Positions 35,869 to 44,675 of a stretch of DNA of 64,000 nt are shown here, piece by piece. This DNA is from Brevibacterium yomogidense. GTDB taxonomy: Bacteria > Actinomycetota > Actinomycetes > Actinomycetales > Brevibacteriaceae. A program made the translations under genes and the position numbers. Location: positions 434,001-498,000 of the forward strand of contig NZ_JABASY010000003.1 in assembly GCF_016107685.1 (NCBI RefSeq), given 5' to 3'. Each line of letters begins with the position of its first letter. The stretch's first letter is position 1. The notes beneath the pieces were generated by a model. The model did not search any database and was not told the DNA's origin. It saw nothing but the letters and a program-made list of their open reading frames with translations.

Positions 35869-36148
35869 GCTTGCCCCGGGTCGAGACGAGCCCGATAGCC
35901 GCCACCGCCACGAGGAGGCATCCGCCTGCCAGCGCCAGACGCTCCGTCTTCGGCTGCCCCTCTTCGTCGATGACGAGGGACTTCGCGGAATCTGCTGCAC
36001 GCGCCGTGAGCGCCTTGGGGTGCAGCCGCCCGACCAGTTCATCGATCCCGGCAGCGAGCCTCTGCTCACGCAGTCGGATCGATTCGACGAGCTGGTCGCG
36101 CGAGGCGTTGTCGACCGTCACTTCCGAGGTGTACACGTTCGTGGACAT
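35861..36148 (-). CDS. DUF3618 family membrane protein
   Basis: 95 aa. RDQLVESIRLREQRLAAGIDELVGRLHPK is the DUF3618 amphipathic helix pair, followed by one membrane helix (LALAGGCLLVAVAAIGLV). The ATG has a GAGGAAG ribosome binding site. The gene overlaps the GroES-like gene by 8 nt. The family is common in actinobacteria, often near stress or envelope genes; its function is unknown. Confidence 0.85.
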   Translation of the reverse strand: MSTNVYTSEVTVDNASRDQLVESIRLREQRLAAGIDELVGRLHPKALTARAADSAKSLVIDEEGQPKTERLALAGGCLLVAVAAIGLVSTRGKRA

Positions 36149-36230
36149 GCGCTCACTTCCTCACAGGCAATGATGTTCACGGCGCACTGTGCGCCTCCCA
36201 CACCGAGCCTACCGCGTCCCCGCCTCGCAG

Positions 36231-36236
36231 TAGGGT
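36231..36236 (+). promoter_or_regulatory. -10 box of bcp
   Basis: TAGGGT, 44 bp upstream of the bcp ATG, between the divergent DUF3618 and bcp genes. Confidence 0.45.
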
Positions 36237-36280
36237 GGGAGCCGAACAGACACGCCTGCACACATGAGGAGAAGAGATCC

Positions 36281-36754
36281 ATGACGCGCTTCGAAACCGG
36301 CGATGCCGCACCCGACTTCACACTGCCGGATGCGCAGGGCAACGAGGTGAGCCTGTCGGACTTCCGCGGATCCCGTGTCGTCGTGTACTTCTACCCTGCC
36401 GCGATGACGCCTGGATGCACGACCCAGGCGTGCGATTTCCGCGATTCGCTCGATGCGCTGAGTGCGGAAGGCATCACGGTCCTCGGCATCTCACCGGACA
36501 AGCCGGAGAAGCTCGCCACGTTCGCGGAGCGCGACGGTCTCACGTTCCCCCTCCTGTCCGACGCGGACAAGTCGGTCATGACGGCGTGGGGCGCGTTCGG
36601 TGAGAAGAAGAACTACGGCCGCATCGTGCAGGGGGTCATCCGCTCGACGATCGTCGTGGACCCTGAGGGCACGGTCGAGATCGCGCAGTACAACGTGCGG
36701 GCGAAGGGTCACGTCGCACGCCTGCGGAAGCTCCTGGGCATCGACGACGCCTGA
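36281..36754 (+). CDS. bcp: Thiol peroxidase, BCP/PrxQ type
   Basis: 157 aa thioredoxin-dependent peroxiredoxin that reduces hydroperoxides. The peroxidatic cysteine is C46 in MTPGCTTQACDF, and C51 is the resolving cysteine of the alpha2-type PrxQ class. PDFTLPDAQGNEVSLSDFRG is the conserved start of the fold. The ATG has a GAGGAGAAGAG ribosome binding site. It ends 33 bp before tRNA-Leu. Confidence 0.95.
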   Translation: MTRFETGDAAPDFTLPDAQGNEVSLSDFRGSRVVVYFYPAAMTPGCTTQACDFRDSLDALSAEGITVLGISPDKPEKLATFAERDGLTFPLLSDADKSVMTAWGAFGEKKNYGRIVQGVIRSTIVVDPEGTVEIAQYNVRAKGHVARLRKLLGIDDA

Positions 36755-36769
36755 ACGCTGAGGCCACTG

Positions 36770-36775
36770 TAGAAT
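36770..36775 (+). promoter_or_regulatory. -10 box of tRNA-Leu
   Basis: TAGAAT, 12 nt before the tRNA 5' end; no clear -35. Confidence 0.55.
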
Positions 36776-36787
36776 CATCGCCGGAGC

Positions 36788-36872
<85 letters not shown>

Positions 36873-36897
36873 CAGCGATGTCGAGTGGCCGGAGATG

Positions 36898-38271
36898 TCA
36901 GGCCGCCGGAGCGGTCCCGGTGAGGACTGTGAACCGTCGATCACGGGCCCATTGCTCCACGTCGATCAGACGGTGCTGCAGGTGCGACCGGTAGCGAAGG
37001 TGCGAGTTGTGCACCACGACCAGTCGACCGCCCGGCGCCACGAGTTCCGCCGCATTGCGGATGAGCGCGTGCGCCGTCTCCGTCGTCACGGTCGCCCCCT
37101 CGTGGAACGGCGGATTCAGCGTAACGAGGTCGAAGGAACCCGCGACGAAGTCCCTCGGGGCTGTCCCCCTGCTCCCTCCCGATGAAGTCCTCCACGGCAG
37201 AGGCGTCGTCCCATCGAGCTGCGCCAGGGCCGCCGGGTCCTCGCCGGGGCGGACTGACGCCACCGTGAGAGCAGTCGAATCGACGGCCGCCTGCGAATCA
37301 TCGACTCCGTGCAGATTGGCTTTCGGCAGCAGCGCCCCGAGTGCCGCGAGCAGCCATCCGTTGCCGCAGCCGAGGTCGAGCACACGCATTCCTTCGCCTG
37401 CGTGCCCGGCGTACCGATGGGCGACTGCCCGCACGAGCAGCCGCGCACCCGGATCGACACTCGCTCCGCCGAACGTCCCCGCGAAGGCACTCACCCGGAT
37501 CTCCGGCACCGCCTCCGCAGGCGAGGTCGCAGTCGCCTGCGCGGGCACCTGGGGGCTGCGGCCCGCGGACCCCGCAGAGGAGTCCGCTGCGCGCTTCTTC
37601 AGACCACTCGCGACGAGGATGCGGGACTTCGCGCGACCGGGAGACACATGCACGTCGGCATGAGTCTCTCCGAGCAGTCGGTTCATCCGCGGGCTCATGT
37701 GCTTCTCCCGCCCCACGACGACGACTTCGGAGGCCTGCCTCCCCACGACCCGCAGGTACTCCCGCAGAACGGCGAACTGCTTGGGCGAATCGATGATGAC
37801 GCGGAGCCCGGGAGCCTCACCGCCCTCACCGACCGTCCGCGACGGGGCCTCTGCAAGAGCTGCGACGGCCTCGGCCGGGCTGTCACAGAAGCGCACGGCG
37901 TCCCGCAGCGTCGCGGGGAGCACCTCGACCGCTTCCCTGCACGCCGCGGTCGCCGCGGCGGAATCCCCGGCCACCGCCACGCTGGGCGCACCGGTCAGCA
38001 CCGCGGCGAGGACCAGCCCGCCCTCAGGATCGCCCAGCACTGCGGTGGGCGGGGACACGGGAGCGGGAGCTCCGCTCGCGGGACCGGCGACGACCGGCCG
38101 TCCTGAGACATCGAGCAGCCCCATTGCCCGTCCCAGCAGGTATTCCTCCACGATCCGGGCGTTCGCGTGACCGCGCGGCCAGTCGGATGACCACCGGGTG
38201 AGCACCGTGTCGGCTTCCGCCCACGGACCTTCGAGAACCGATGAGTATTCCGACAACAGAGACGAAAGCAT
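36898..38271 (-). CDS. Class I SAM-dependent methyltransferase, RsmC/RlmG-like
   Basis: 457 aa. The C-terminal half holds a Rossmann methyltransferase fold: motif I VLDLGCGNGWLLAALG, and the catalytic motif NPPFHEG of guanine-N2 rRNA methyltransferases (RsmC, RlmG). The N-terminal half is a degenerate methyltransferase-like domain, as in RsmC. The likely target is a guanine of 16S or 23S rRNA; which one cannot be decided. The ATG is at 38271. The gene converges with tRNA-Leu. Confidence 0.87.
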   Translation of the reverse strand: MLSSLLSEYSSVLEGPWAEADTVLTRWSSDWPRGHANARIVEEYLLGRAMGLLDVSGRPVVAGPASGAPAPVSPPTAVLGDPEGGLVLAAVLTGAPSVAVAGDSAAATAACREAVEVLPATLRDAVRFCDSPAEAVAALAEAPSRTVGEGGEAPGLRVIIDSPKQFAVLREYLRVVGRQASEVVVVGREKHMSPRMNRLLGETHADVHVSPGRAKSRILVASGLKKRAADSSAGSAGRSPQVPAQATATSPAEAVPEIRVSAFAGTFGGASVDPGARLLVRAVAHRYAGHAGEGMRVLDLGCGNGWLLAALGALLPKANLHGVDDSQAAVDSTALTVASVRPGEDPAALAQLDGTTPLPWRTSSGGSRGTAPRDFVAGSFDLVTLNPPFHEGATVTTETAHALIRNAAELVAPGGRLVVVHNSHLRYRSHLQHRLIDVEQWARDRRFTVLTGTAPAA

Positions 38272-38290
38272 GAAACGGAGTCTACGTGCT

Positions 38291-38296
38291 TATAGG
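38291..38296 (+). promoter_or_regulatory. -10 box of the universal stress protein gene
   Basis: TATAGG, 42 bp before the ATG at 38339. Confidence 0.5.
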
Positions 38297-38338
38297 CTGG
38301 GGCAGATCGACCGATTCACGCACTCATAGGAGAACAGC

Positions 38339-38734
38339 ATGACCATCCTCGTCGGATTCACCCCCACTCCCGCCGGCCGGGCCGCGGTCGATTTCGCCAT
38401 CGAGGAGGCCCAGCTCCGCGGGACCAGCCTCATGGTGGTCAACGCGGGCATCGGCGAACAGCGCGAGGAAGCGGGTGTCGCGGGCAAGAAGCAGCTCGAC
38501 CAGGTGCAGTTCACGTTGGAGAACTCCGGTGTCGACTTCGAGCTCGTCCAGCATCTGCGCGGCAACGATGCCGCGGAGGAGCTCCTCGCGATCGAAGCGG
38601 ACAATCCGGACATCAGCCTCATCGTCATCGGGTCGCGCAAGCGCTCCCCCGTCGGGAAGCTCATCATGGGCTCCACCGGGCAGCGCGTCATCCTGGGCGC
38701 AGGCGTTCCCGTCGTCGCAGTCAAGGCGCCGTGA
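38339..38734 (+). CDS. Universal stress protein (UspA family)
   Basis: 131 aa, a single Usp domain. The ATP-binding motif is visible as IGSRKRSPVGKLIMGST near residues 97-113 (G-x2-G-x9-G-S/T type). MTILVGFTPTPAGRAAVDFA is the N-terminal strand-helix. Cytosolic; its role in stress or growth arrest is inferred from the family. It has its own -10 (TATAGG) and an AGGAGAA ribosome binding site. Confidence 0.92.
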   Translation: MTILVGFTPTPAGRAAVDFAIEEAQLRGTSLMVVNAGIGEQREEAGVAGKKQLDQVQFTLENSGVDFELVQHLRGNDAAEELLAIEADNPDISLIVIGSRKRSPVGKLIMGSTGQRVILGAGVPVVAVKAP

Positions 38735-38760
38735 CGGGCAGACCGGTTCCGTGACAGACG

Positions 38761-38795
38761 GAGGCCCGCGGAACGCTCTGCGTTCCGCGGGCCTC
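38761..38795. terminator. Terminator between the universal stress gene and sucD
   Basis: A 15-bp perfect stem (38761-38775 with 38781-38795) with a 5-nt loop. It lies between convergent genes and is followed at once by a second hairpin. Confidence 0.88.
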
Positions 38796-38796
38796 T

Positions 38797-38818
38797 CGCG
38801 TCCCTCCTGGGGGACGCG
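38797..38818. terminator. Second hairpin terminator at the sucD end
   Basis: CGCGTCCC (38797-38804) with GGGACGCG (38811-38818) and a 6-nt loop, 8 bp from the sucD stop. Confidence 0.65.
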
Positions 38819-38826
38819 ACCGTGCG

Positions 38827-39726
38827 TCAGGCTCCCAGGAGCTCACGCAGCAGCTGAGCGGTCTCCGTGGGTGTCTTGCCCACCTTGACGCCAGCGGCTT
38901 CGAGCGCTTCCTTCTTCGCCTGCGCGGTGCCGGACGAGCCGGACACGATCGCGCCGGCGTGGCCCATCGTCTTGCCTTCCGGAGCGGTGAAGCCCGCGAC
39001 GTAGCCTGCGACCGGCTTCGTCACGCTCTCCTTGATGAAGTCCGCAGCGCGCTCTTCCGCGTCGCCGCCGATCTCACCGATCATGACGATCGCTTCGGTC
39101 TCCGGATCCGCCTCGAACGCTTCGAGCGCGTCGATGTGCGTCGTCCCGATGACGGGGTCGCCGCCGATGCCGATCGCGGTGGAGAAGCCCAGATCCCGCA
39201 GCTCGTACATCATCTGGTAGGTGAGTGTTCCGGACTTCGACACGAGGCCGATCTTGCCGGCCTTGGTGATGTTCGCCGGGATGATGCCCGCCAGGGACTG
39301 TCCGGGGCTGACGATGCCCGGGCAGTTGGGACCGATGATCCGGGTCTTGTTGCCCAGCTCCTGAGCGTGGGCCCACAGAGCTGCGGAGTCCTGGACCGGG
39401 ATGCCTTCGGTGATGATGACGAGCATGCCGATGCCCGCGTCGATCGCTTCGAATGCCGCGTCCTTCGAGAACGCGGGCGGCACGAACGCGACGGACACGT
39501 CCGCACCGGTCTTCTCCATCGCCTCTGCGACGGAGGCGAACACCGGGAGTTCGACATCCGCACCGTTCGCGTCCTTGTGCGCGACGGTCGTTCCCGCCTT
39601 GCGCGCGTTCACGCCGCCGACCACGTTCGATCCAGCGGCGAGCATGCGGGCCGTATGCTTCGTGCCCTCACCGCCCGTGATGCCCTGGACGATGATCTTG
39701 GATTCCTTCGTGAGGAAAATCGCCAT
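38827..39726 (-). CDS. sucD: Succinyl-CoA synthetase, alpha subunit
   Basis: 299 aa. Makes succinate and nucleoside triphosphate from succinyl-CoA in the TCA cycle. The phosphohistidine is H256 in [13 protein letters not shown]. The CoA-binding Rossmann domain starts at [18 protein letters not shown]. The ATG at 39726 ([10 protein letters not shown]) is the family start; the longer in-frame extension lies in sucC. It is 25 bp downstream of sucC, in one operon. Confidence 0.97.
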   Translation of the reverse strand: MAIFLTKESKIIVQGITGGEGTKHTARMLAAGSNVVGGVNARKAGTTVAHKDANGADVELPVFASVAEAMEKTGADVSVAFVPPAFSKDAAFEAIDAGIGMLVIITEGIPVQDSAALWAHAQELGNKTRIIGPNCPGIVSPGQSLAGIIPANITKAGKIGLVSKSGTLTYQMMYELRDLGFSTAIGIGGDPVIGTTHIDALEAFEADPETEAIVMIGEIGGDAEERAADFIKESVTKPVAGYVAGFTAPEGKTMGHAGAIVSGSSGTAQAKKEALEAAGVKVGKTPTETAQLLRELLGA

Positions 39727-39751
39727 TGTTCTAGTCAGTCCTTTCGAAGGC

Positions 39752-40921
39752 TCAGCGGCTGGCCGCGAGCTCAGCGGCCTTGTCTGCGCCGCCGTCCATG
39801 GTGTCGATCTGGGTGACGAGCGGGTGGTTCGCCTCATCGAGGATGCGGCGCCCCTCTTCGACGTTGTTGCCGTCGAGCCGGACGACGAGCGGCTTCGAAG
39901 CGGAATCGCCCAGGATCTGCAGGGCCTTGACGATGCCGTCGGCCACTGCGTCGCAGGCTGTGATGCCACCGAACACGTTGACGAAGACGCTCTTGACCTG
40001 GTCGTCCCCCAGGATGACGTCGAGGCCGTTCGCCATGACTTCGGCAGAGGCACCGCCGCCGATGTCCAGGAAGTTCGCCGGCTTCACGCCGCCGTGGCCC
40101 TCACCGGCGTAGGCGACGACATCCAGCGTGGACATGACGAGTCCCGCGCCGTTGCCGATGATGCCGACTTCCCCGTCGAGCTTCACGTAGTTGAGGTCGA
40201 GCTGCTTCGCCTTGAGCTCCAGCGGATCCTCTGCATCGATGTCGCGCAGTCCCGCATGGTCCTCGTGGCGGAATTCCGCGTTCTCGTCGATCGACACCTT
40301 GCCGTCGAGTGCGACGATGTCGCCCGCCCCGGTCTTCACGAGCGGGTTCACCTCGACGAGGGTCGCGTCCTCGCCCTGGAAGACGTCCCAGAGCTTCACG
40401 AGCACGGGGATGAGCTTGTCGGTCGTCTCCGCATCGAAGCCGGCCGTCTCCGCGATCTCGCGTGCCTTCGCGTCGTCGATGCCCGTCAGTGCGTTGACGG
40501 CGACCTTCGCGAGTGCCTCAGGGCGCTCGACGGCGAGTTCCTCGATGTCCATGCCCCCTTCCTTGGAGCACATGGCGAGGTAGGTGCGGTTCGCGCGGTC
40601 GAGCAGGATCGAGAAGTAGTACTCCTCCGCGATGTCCGCGCCTTCGGCGATCATGACGCGCTTGGTGACGTGGCCCTTGATGTCGAGGCCCAGGATCTCG
40701 TCCGCGCGCTGTGCGGCTTCATCCGGGCTGTGGGCGAGCTTGACGCCACCTGCCTTGCCACGGCCGCCGATCTTGACCTGGGACTTCACGACGACTGTTC
40801 CGCCGCCCAGTTCTTCAGCGCCCTTCTTCGCGTCTTCGGGGGTGTCTGCGACCTTCGCCCGGAGCACGGGCACTCCATGCTCCTCGAAGAGGTCACGGGC
40901 CTGATACTCGAAAAGATCCAC
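39752..40921 (-). CDS. sucC: Succinyl-CoA synthetase, beta subunit
   Basis: 389 aa ATP-grasp subunit that binds nucleotide and forms the active site with SucD. The GTG at 40921 starts [20 protein letters not shown], the standard N-terminus, with a GAAGGAAG ribosome binding site; a longer in-frame extension is not protein-like. [17 protein letters not shown] and EVNPLVKT are family marks. The upstream -10 is at 41024-41029. Confidence 0.96.
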   Translation of the reverse strand: MDLFEYQARDLFEEHGVPVLRAKVADTPEDAKKGAEELGGGTVVVKSQVKIGGRGKAGGVKLAHSPDEAAQRADEILGLDIKGHVTKRVMIAEGADIAEEYYFSILLDRANRTYLAMCSKEGGMDIEELAVERPEALAKVAVNALTGIDDAKAREIAETAGFDAETTDKLIPVLVKLWDVFQGEDATLVEVNPLVKTGAGDIVALDGKVSIDENAEFRHEDHAGLRDIDAEDPLELKAKQLDLNYVKLDGEVGIIGNGAGLVMSTLDVVAYAGEGHGGVKPANFLDIGGGASAEVMANGLDVILGDDQVKSVFVNVFGGITACDAVADGIVKALQILGDSASKPLVVRLDGNNVEEGRRILDEANHPLVTQIDTMDGGADKAAELAASR

Positions 40922-41023
40922 GTATCTTCCTTCGTGTGTTGTGGCACCGACGGCCGTCGCGTTCCCGCGACTGCGCCGGGGTTCCGTCTGCGGTTTGAAA
41001 TCCAGGGGTCTCAACCACAGGCC

Positions 41024-41029
41024 AGTCTA
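41024..41029 (-). promoter_or_regulatory. -10 box of sucCD
   Basis: TAGACT on the minus strand, about 103 bp before the sucC GTG, in the region divergent from the MarR gene. Confidence 0.45.
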
Positions 41030-41137
41030 AACCTCTTGTGAGTCCTCTGAGTGTGGGAAGGGCGACAACCGGACGACAACCGGCGGGTAACCGACGCCAG
41101 CGACACGGCCGGGGAGGATCGCTTTCACACAAAGAAT

Positions 41138-41161
41138 CTTGACTTCAAGCTATCCTTGAAG
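41138..41161 (+). promoter_or_regulatory. MarR-type operator overlapping the marR -10 box
   Basis: CTTCAAG-CTATC-CTTGAAG (41143-41161) is a perfect 7-bp inverted repeat. A further half-site CTTGA at 41138-41142 pairs with TCAAG at 41145-41149, giving three alternating half-sites. The -10 TATCCT (41151-41156) lies inside the palindrome, 6 nt before the ATG. Binding here would block transcription of the regulator's own gene. Confidence 0.75.
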
Positions 41162-41162
41162 C

Positions 41163-41813
41163 ATGGAAGAGGAAATGGACGAGGTCGACCGGATCGTCGC
41201 GGCGTGGCGCGACGTGCGACCGGACATCGACGTCACGCCCATGCAGATCCTCTCCCGGGTGACGCGCCTGTCCCGCCAGCTCGACCGCAAGCGGAAGGCG
41301 GTCTTCGCCTCCCATGGGCTCGAGACCTGGGCCTTCGACGTCCTCTCCTCACTGCGCAGGGCCGGCGACCCCTACCAGATGTCGCCCTCCGCGCTGACCG
41401 TCGAACTGCTCGTCACCTCCGGCACGATGACCAACCGGATCGATCGCCTCGCAAGCGCCGGCTGGGTGTCCCGGCAGCGGGATCCCGGCGACCGGCGGGG
41501 CGTGCTCGTCCAGCTGACGGCGGAGGGCCGCCGCAAGGTGGACGACGCACTGTCGGATTTCCTCGATCTCGAGGCACAGATGCTCAAGGCACTGGACGAC
41601 ACGGAATGTGCGTCGCTTGCGGACTCGCTCCGCCATCTCGTGGCGAGCGTCGAAGCAGTCGACACCTTCTCCCGAGAGGACGCAGGCGAGGGCGTTGCGG
41701 ACGCACGGTCGGACGCTTCCCCACTCGCAGGTCCGCCCGTCGTGGACCCCGCTGCCGTGGCGGCCAGCCGCGTGCAGCGGAGCGCTTCGGCACGCTACAG
41801 GGACTCCGCCTGA
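41163..41813 (+). CDS. MarR-family transcriptional regulator
   Basis: 216 aa. The MarR winged helix occupies about residues 20-140: FDVLSSLRRAGDPYQMSPSALTVELLVTSGTMTNRIDRLASAGWVSRQRDPGDRRGVLVQLTAEG covers the recognition helix and wing. An additional C-terminal tail of about 55 residues is low complexity. The ATG at 41163 has no ribosome binding site but a TATCCT box 6 nt upstream, so the mRNA is probably leaderless. The overlapping palindrome suggests autorepression. No adjacent transporter or enzyme reveals the ligand. Confidence 0.92.
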   Translation: MEEEMDEVDRIVAAWRDVRPDIDVTPMQILSRVTRLSRQLDRKRKAVFASHGLETWAFDVLSSLRRAGDPYQMSPSALTVELLVTSGTMTNRIDRLASAGWVSRQRDPGDRRGVLVQLTAEGRRKVDDALSDFLDLEAQMLKALDDTECASLADSLRHLVASVEAVDTFSREDAGEGVADARSDASPLAGPPVVDPAAVAASRVQRSASARYRDSA

Positions 41814-41880
41814 GCCGAAGCCGCGACACTCCGGCCTCGCCGACACCGGCGGCCTCCGGCCCGTTCGCGGGAGCGCGCCG

Positions 41881-41886
41881 TAAACT
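41881..41886 (+). promoter_or_regulatory. -10 box of the lipoprotein gene
   Basis: TAAACT, 43 bp before the ATG at 41930. Confidence 0.45.
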
Positions 41887-41929
41887 GGCGACGACAGTCC
41901 TCCTCTTCCCCGACCCGAGGATCCACGCC

Positions 41930-42814
41930 ATGCCCTCTGTCCTGCTGCCGCTCCCCCGCCGTCGCCCCACCCTGCTCGGCACCGCCGTGTGCACAGCCCT
42001 CAGCGCGGTCGTCCTCACCACCGGCTGCCAGGTGGTCGACGGCGAACGACCGGTGGAGACGCCATCCGTGTCCCCCGAGGACGTCACGGCGGTCCCCACC
42101 CCCTCAGACCTGGACGTCGCCCCCGTCATCGACGTGAGCCCGGGTGGCCCACAGGAGACGGACCACGTGTGGCGCGGGCTGTCGGAGGCGGCGGAGGCCG
42201 GGACGCACGCATACGTCCACGCGTGGGTCCACACGTACCAGGACGTGCCGGACGACGGCGAGGCGACCCTCACCCCCGACACACCGGACAGCGTGAGCAT
42301 CACCGTCGACGACGCCTCCGCCATCACCGAGGGCCAGTCTGGCTTCTACCTGTTGGACGCGACCGTCGAGGTCGAGCAGTTGGGCGCTTCAGCTTTCAGC
42401 CTCACGGTCCTCGACACGGACACGCGCTCGGAACTGCTGCCCAAGGGCCCGGATGACAAGGGTCGCTGCCAGTCGAACGACGCGAACGAGCGCATCCAGG
42501 CAGCCTCCCAGACACTGGCCGATGTCATCCGGGAGGACGATGCCGAACAGCGGGAGCAGCTGCGTCTTCAGTGGGGTGCCTCGCCGGCGGTGTGGTGGGG
42601 CATCCAGCGCACCGCGCTGACACTGGCGGATTCCGACGGGGACGCCGCGGGCGATTTCCTCTTCGAGGCGTGCGAGCCCTACCTCAGTGACGAGGACGAC
42701 ACCTCGGAGGATGGCTCCGCAGACGACAGCTCTGACACGGACGCGACAGACGACGGATCCACGGACGACGAGGACGGCAGCGGAGACGAGCAGGGCTCAC
42801 TCACCGACGGCTGA
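41930..42814 (+). CDS. Lipoprotein of unknown function
   Basis: 294 aa. The signal peptide ends in a lipobox (VVLTTGC, Cys near residue 33). The mature part has a beta-rich domain (about 60-165) and a helical Trp-rich stretch (LRLQWGASPAVWWGIQRTALTLA). A cysteine pair (GRCQSNDA, FEACEPYL) could form a disulfide. The last 40 residues are acidic Asp/Ser/Thr repeats. No family recognised. It is transcribed in the same direction as the MarR gene but has its own -10. Confidence 0.72.
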   Translation: MPSVLLPLPRRRPTLLGTAVCTALSAVVLTTGCQVVDGERPVETPSVSPEDVTAVPTPSDLDVAPVIDVSPGGPQETDHVWRGLSEAAEAGTHAYVHAWVHTYQDVPDDGEATLTPDTPDSVSITVDDASAITEGQSGFYLLDATVEVEQLGASAFSLTVLDTDTRSELLPKGPDDKGRCQSNDANERIQAASQTLADVIREDDAEQREQLRLQWGASPAVWWGIQRTALTLADSDGDAAGDFLFEACEPYLSDEDDTSEDGSADDSSDTDATDDGSTDDEDGSGDEQGSLTDG

Positions 42815-42905
42815 CGAGGGCTCCCCTCCGAGGCCGGATCCCTTCTTGGGCCGGCTCCGCTGCCGGGTGCGGACGCCACCATCTCCTGTCGGACGGCGCC
42901 GCCCC

Positions 42906-43466
42906 TCACCACCTCTTGGGCGGTGGTGCGGGTGCCGACGGGTGCGCCGCGTGGTAGGCGATACCGGTCTCGAATGCCTCGATGAACGACGGGCGGAAGA
43001 TCGCGTAGGCGAAGACGATCCCCGGCACGATGGTGGCGAGCCCCAGGAGCGGTCCCGATTCGAACGTGGAGAACCCGAACAGGGCCTGCAGCACCTGCCA
43101 CGCGACCGCGGCGGGCCGCGACCACCGGTGCATCATCCACAGGGACCGGGCGACGGCGAGCATGCCGGCCCCCAGGATCGCGAACATCACACACAGTGCG
43201 ATGAGCGACGTGCCGAGTTCACCGCCGGTCCGGGACATGAGCATGAACGCGACTGCGCAGCCCAGCAGCGCGAGAGCTTCGAGCAGGACGACGCCCACTG
43301 CGGCGAAGAGCGCGACGGGGCGGCGCGGCAGCGAGTCCGGTGGCGCGGACGCATCCGCGCCTGCGGCCGCCGCGGGGCCGGAGTCGGGCTCTTCCGCGCC
43401 CGCGCGCCCGTCCCCTTCCGCGCCGGTTGCCTCGATCGGCTCCTCTGGTTCTTCCGGCCTGGTCAC
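42906..43466 (-). CDS. Membrane protein of unknown function (four helices)
   Basis: 186 aa from a GTG. An acidic/Ala-rich cytosolic N-terminus (1-48) is followed by four helices (VALFAAVGVVLLEALALLGCAVAF, LIALCVMFAILGAGMLAVA, AAVAWQVLQALFGF, LLGLATIVPGIVFAYAIF). No family recognised. It is 16 bp downstream of the adenosine deaminase gene and probably co-transcribed. Confidence 0.72.
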   Translation of the reverse strand: MTRPEEPEEPIEATGAEGDGRAGAEEPDSGPAAAAGADASAPPDSLPRRPVALFAAVGVVLLEALALLGCAVAFMLMSRTGGELGTSLIALCVMFAILGAGMLAVARSLWMMHRWSRPAAVAWQVLQALFGFSTFESGPLLGLATIVPGIVFAYAIFRPSFIEAFETGIAYHAAHPSAPAPPPKRW

Positions 43467-43482
43467 GGGTGTGCTCGGCCTC

Positions 43483-44643
43483 TCACAGGTGTGCCCGGGC
43501 GAATCCCGGCACCAGCTGTTCGTCGATGATCGCCTCGCGGATCCCGTACGGGAGGAACGCGGAGCCCAGCGCGGTGACGGTCACCCATTCCAGGTCGTCG
43601 AGCGTCCATCCCGCCTGGTCGACGAGCAGCCGCATCTCACGTGTCACGCTCGTCGCGGACATGAGGCGGTTGTCAGGGTTGACGGTGACCGCGTAGCCCA
43701 GCTCCTTGAGTCGGGTCACGGGGTGGTCGGCGATCGATGTCGCGGCGGCGGTCTGCAGGTTCGACGACGGGCACAGTTCGAGGGGGACCTGCTGATCGAG
43801 GATCCAGGCGGCGACGAATCCGAGGTCCGGCGCCGTCTCCACCCCGTCGCCGTCGACGTCGCCCATGACCCCGTCGACGGCTGCTGCGGCGGCCCACCCC
43901 GCGATGTCCTCCGTGATCCGCACGCCGTGGCCGATCCGCTGCGTGTGGCACACGTGCAGCGCTTCGTGGATCGAGGCGATGCCGTCGGCCTCGCCCGCGT
44001 GGATGGTGACGGGGAAGCTCGCACGGTGCAGGAGGTCGAACGCCTCCAGGTGTGCTGCGGGCGGGAAGCCTGCTTCCGGTCCGGCGATGTCGAAGCCGAC
44101 CACGCCCGCGTCGCGGTGACGCAGCGCGAGCTGGGCGATCTCCACGGACCGGTCCGCCTGCCGCATCGCGGTGACGATCTGCCCGGCCTGGATCGACTTG
44201 CCGGCCTCTGCCGCGAGCCGGACCCCGTCGTCGATGCCGGCCTGCACCGCCTCGACCGCGCCGTCGAGCGTCAGCCCGCTGCGCAGGTGCTGTTCGGGGG
44301 CCCACCGGGCTTCCGCGACGACAACGCCGTCCGCCACCTGGTCGAGCACCCACTCGCGTGCGACGCGCTCCAGCGCGCCTGCGGTCTGCATGACCGCGAG
44401 CGTCTGGTCGAAGGTCTCGAGGTAGCGCGGCAGGTCACCGGAATCCGCGGATTCGGAGAACCATGCGCGCAGCTCCTCCGGGTCCGTCGAGGGCGGTGTG
44501 TGTCCGACCTCTGCGGCGAGTTCGATGATCGTCGCGGGGCGCAGGCCGCCGTCCAGGTGGTCGTGCAGCGACACCTTGGGCAGGTTGAGGATGGGGTCAT
44601 CGGCGTCGACTCCCGCAGGAGTCGGAAAGAGTTCAGGATCCAC
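43483..44643 (-). CDS. add: Adenosine deaminase
   Basis: 386 aa. Deaminates adenosine to inosine. Zinc and catalytic residues are visible: HDHLDGG (H27, H29), the His and Glu of VTIHAGEADG, RIGHGVRI, and the late NPDNRLMSATS. An Asp/Gly insertion (AAVDGVMGDVDGDGVETAPD) after RIGHG is unusual. It groups with a BMP-like lipoprotein and an M20 amidohydrolase upstream, an arrangement seen in actinobacterial nucleoside-salvage loci. Confidence 0.94.
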   Translation of the reverse strand: MDPELFPTPAGVDADDPILNLPKVSLHDHLDGGLRPATIIELAAEVGHTPPSTDPEELRAWFSESADSGDLPRYLETFDQTLAVMQTAGALERVAREWVLDQVADGVVVAEARWAPEQHLRSGLTLDGAVEAVQAGIDDGVRLAAEAGKSIQAGQIVTAMRQADRSVEIAQLALRHRDAGVVGFDIAGPEAGFPPAAHLEAFDLLHRASFPVTIHAGEADGIASIHEALHVCHTQRIGHGVRITEDIAGWAAAAAVDGVMGDVDGDGVETAPDLGFVAAWILDQQVPLELCPSSNLQTAAATSIADHPVTRLKELGYAVTVNPDNRLMSATSVTREMRLLVDQAGWTLDDLEWVTVTALGSAFLPYGIREAIIDEQLVPGFARAHL

Positions 44644-44675
44644 AGTCCCAGCCTACCGGAGCGGTGGCCGTCGGC

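Noticed and set aside
35261..36280. Plus-strand extension of bcp back to tRNA-Lys
   Set aside because: It reads through tRNA-Lys, its terminator and the antisense of the GroES-like and DUF3618 genes. The ATG at 36281 has a good ribosome binding site and the family N-terminus.
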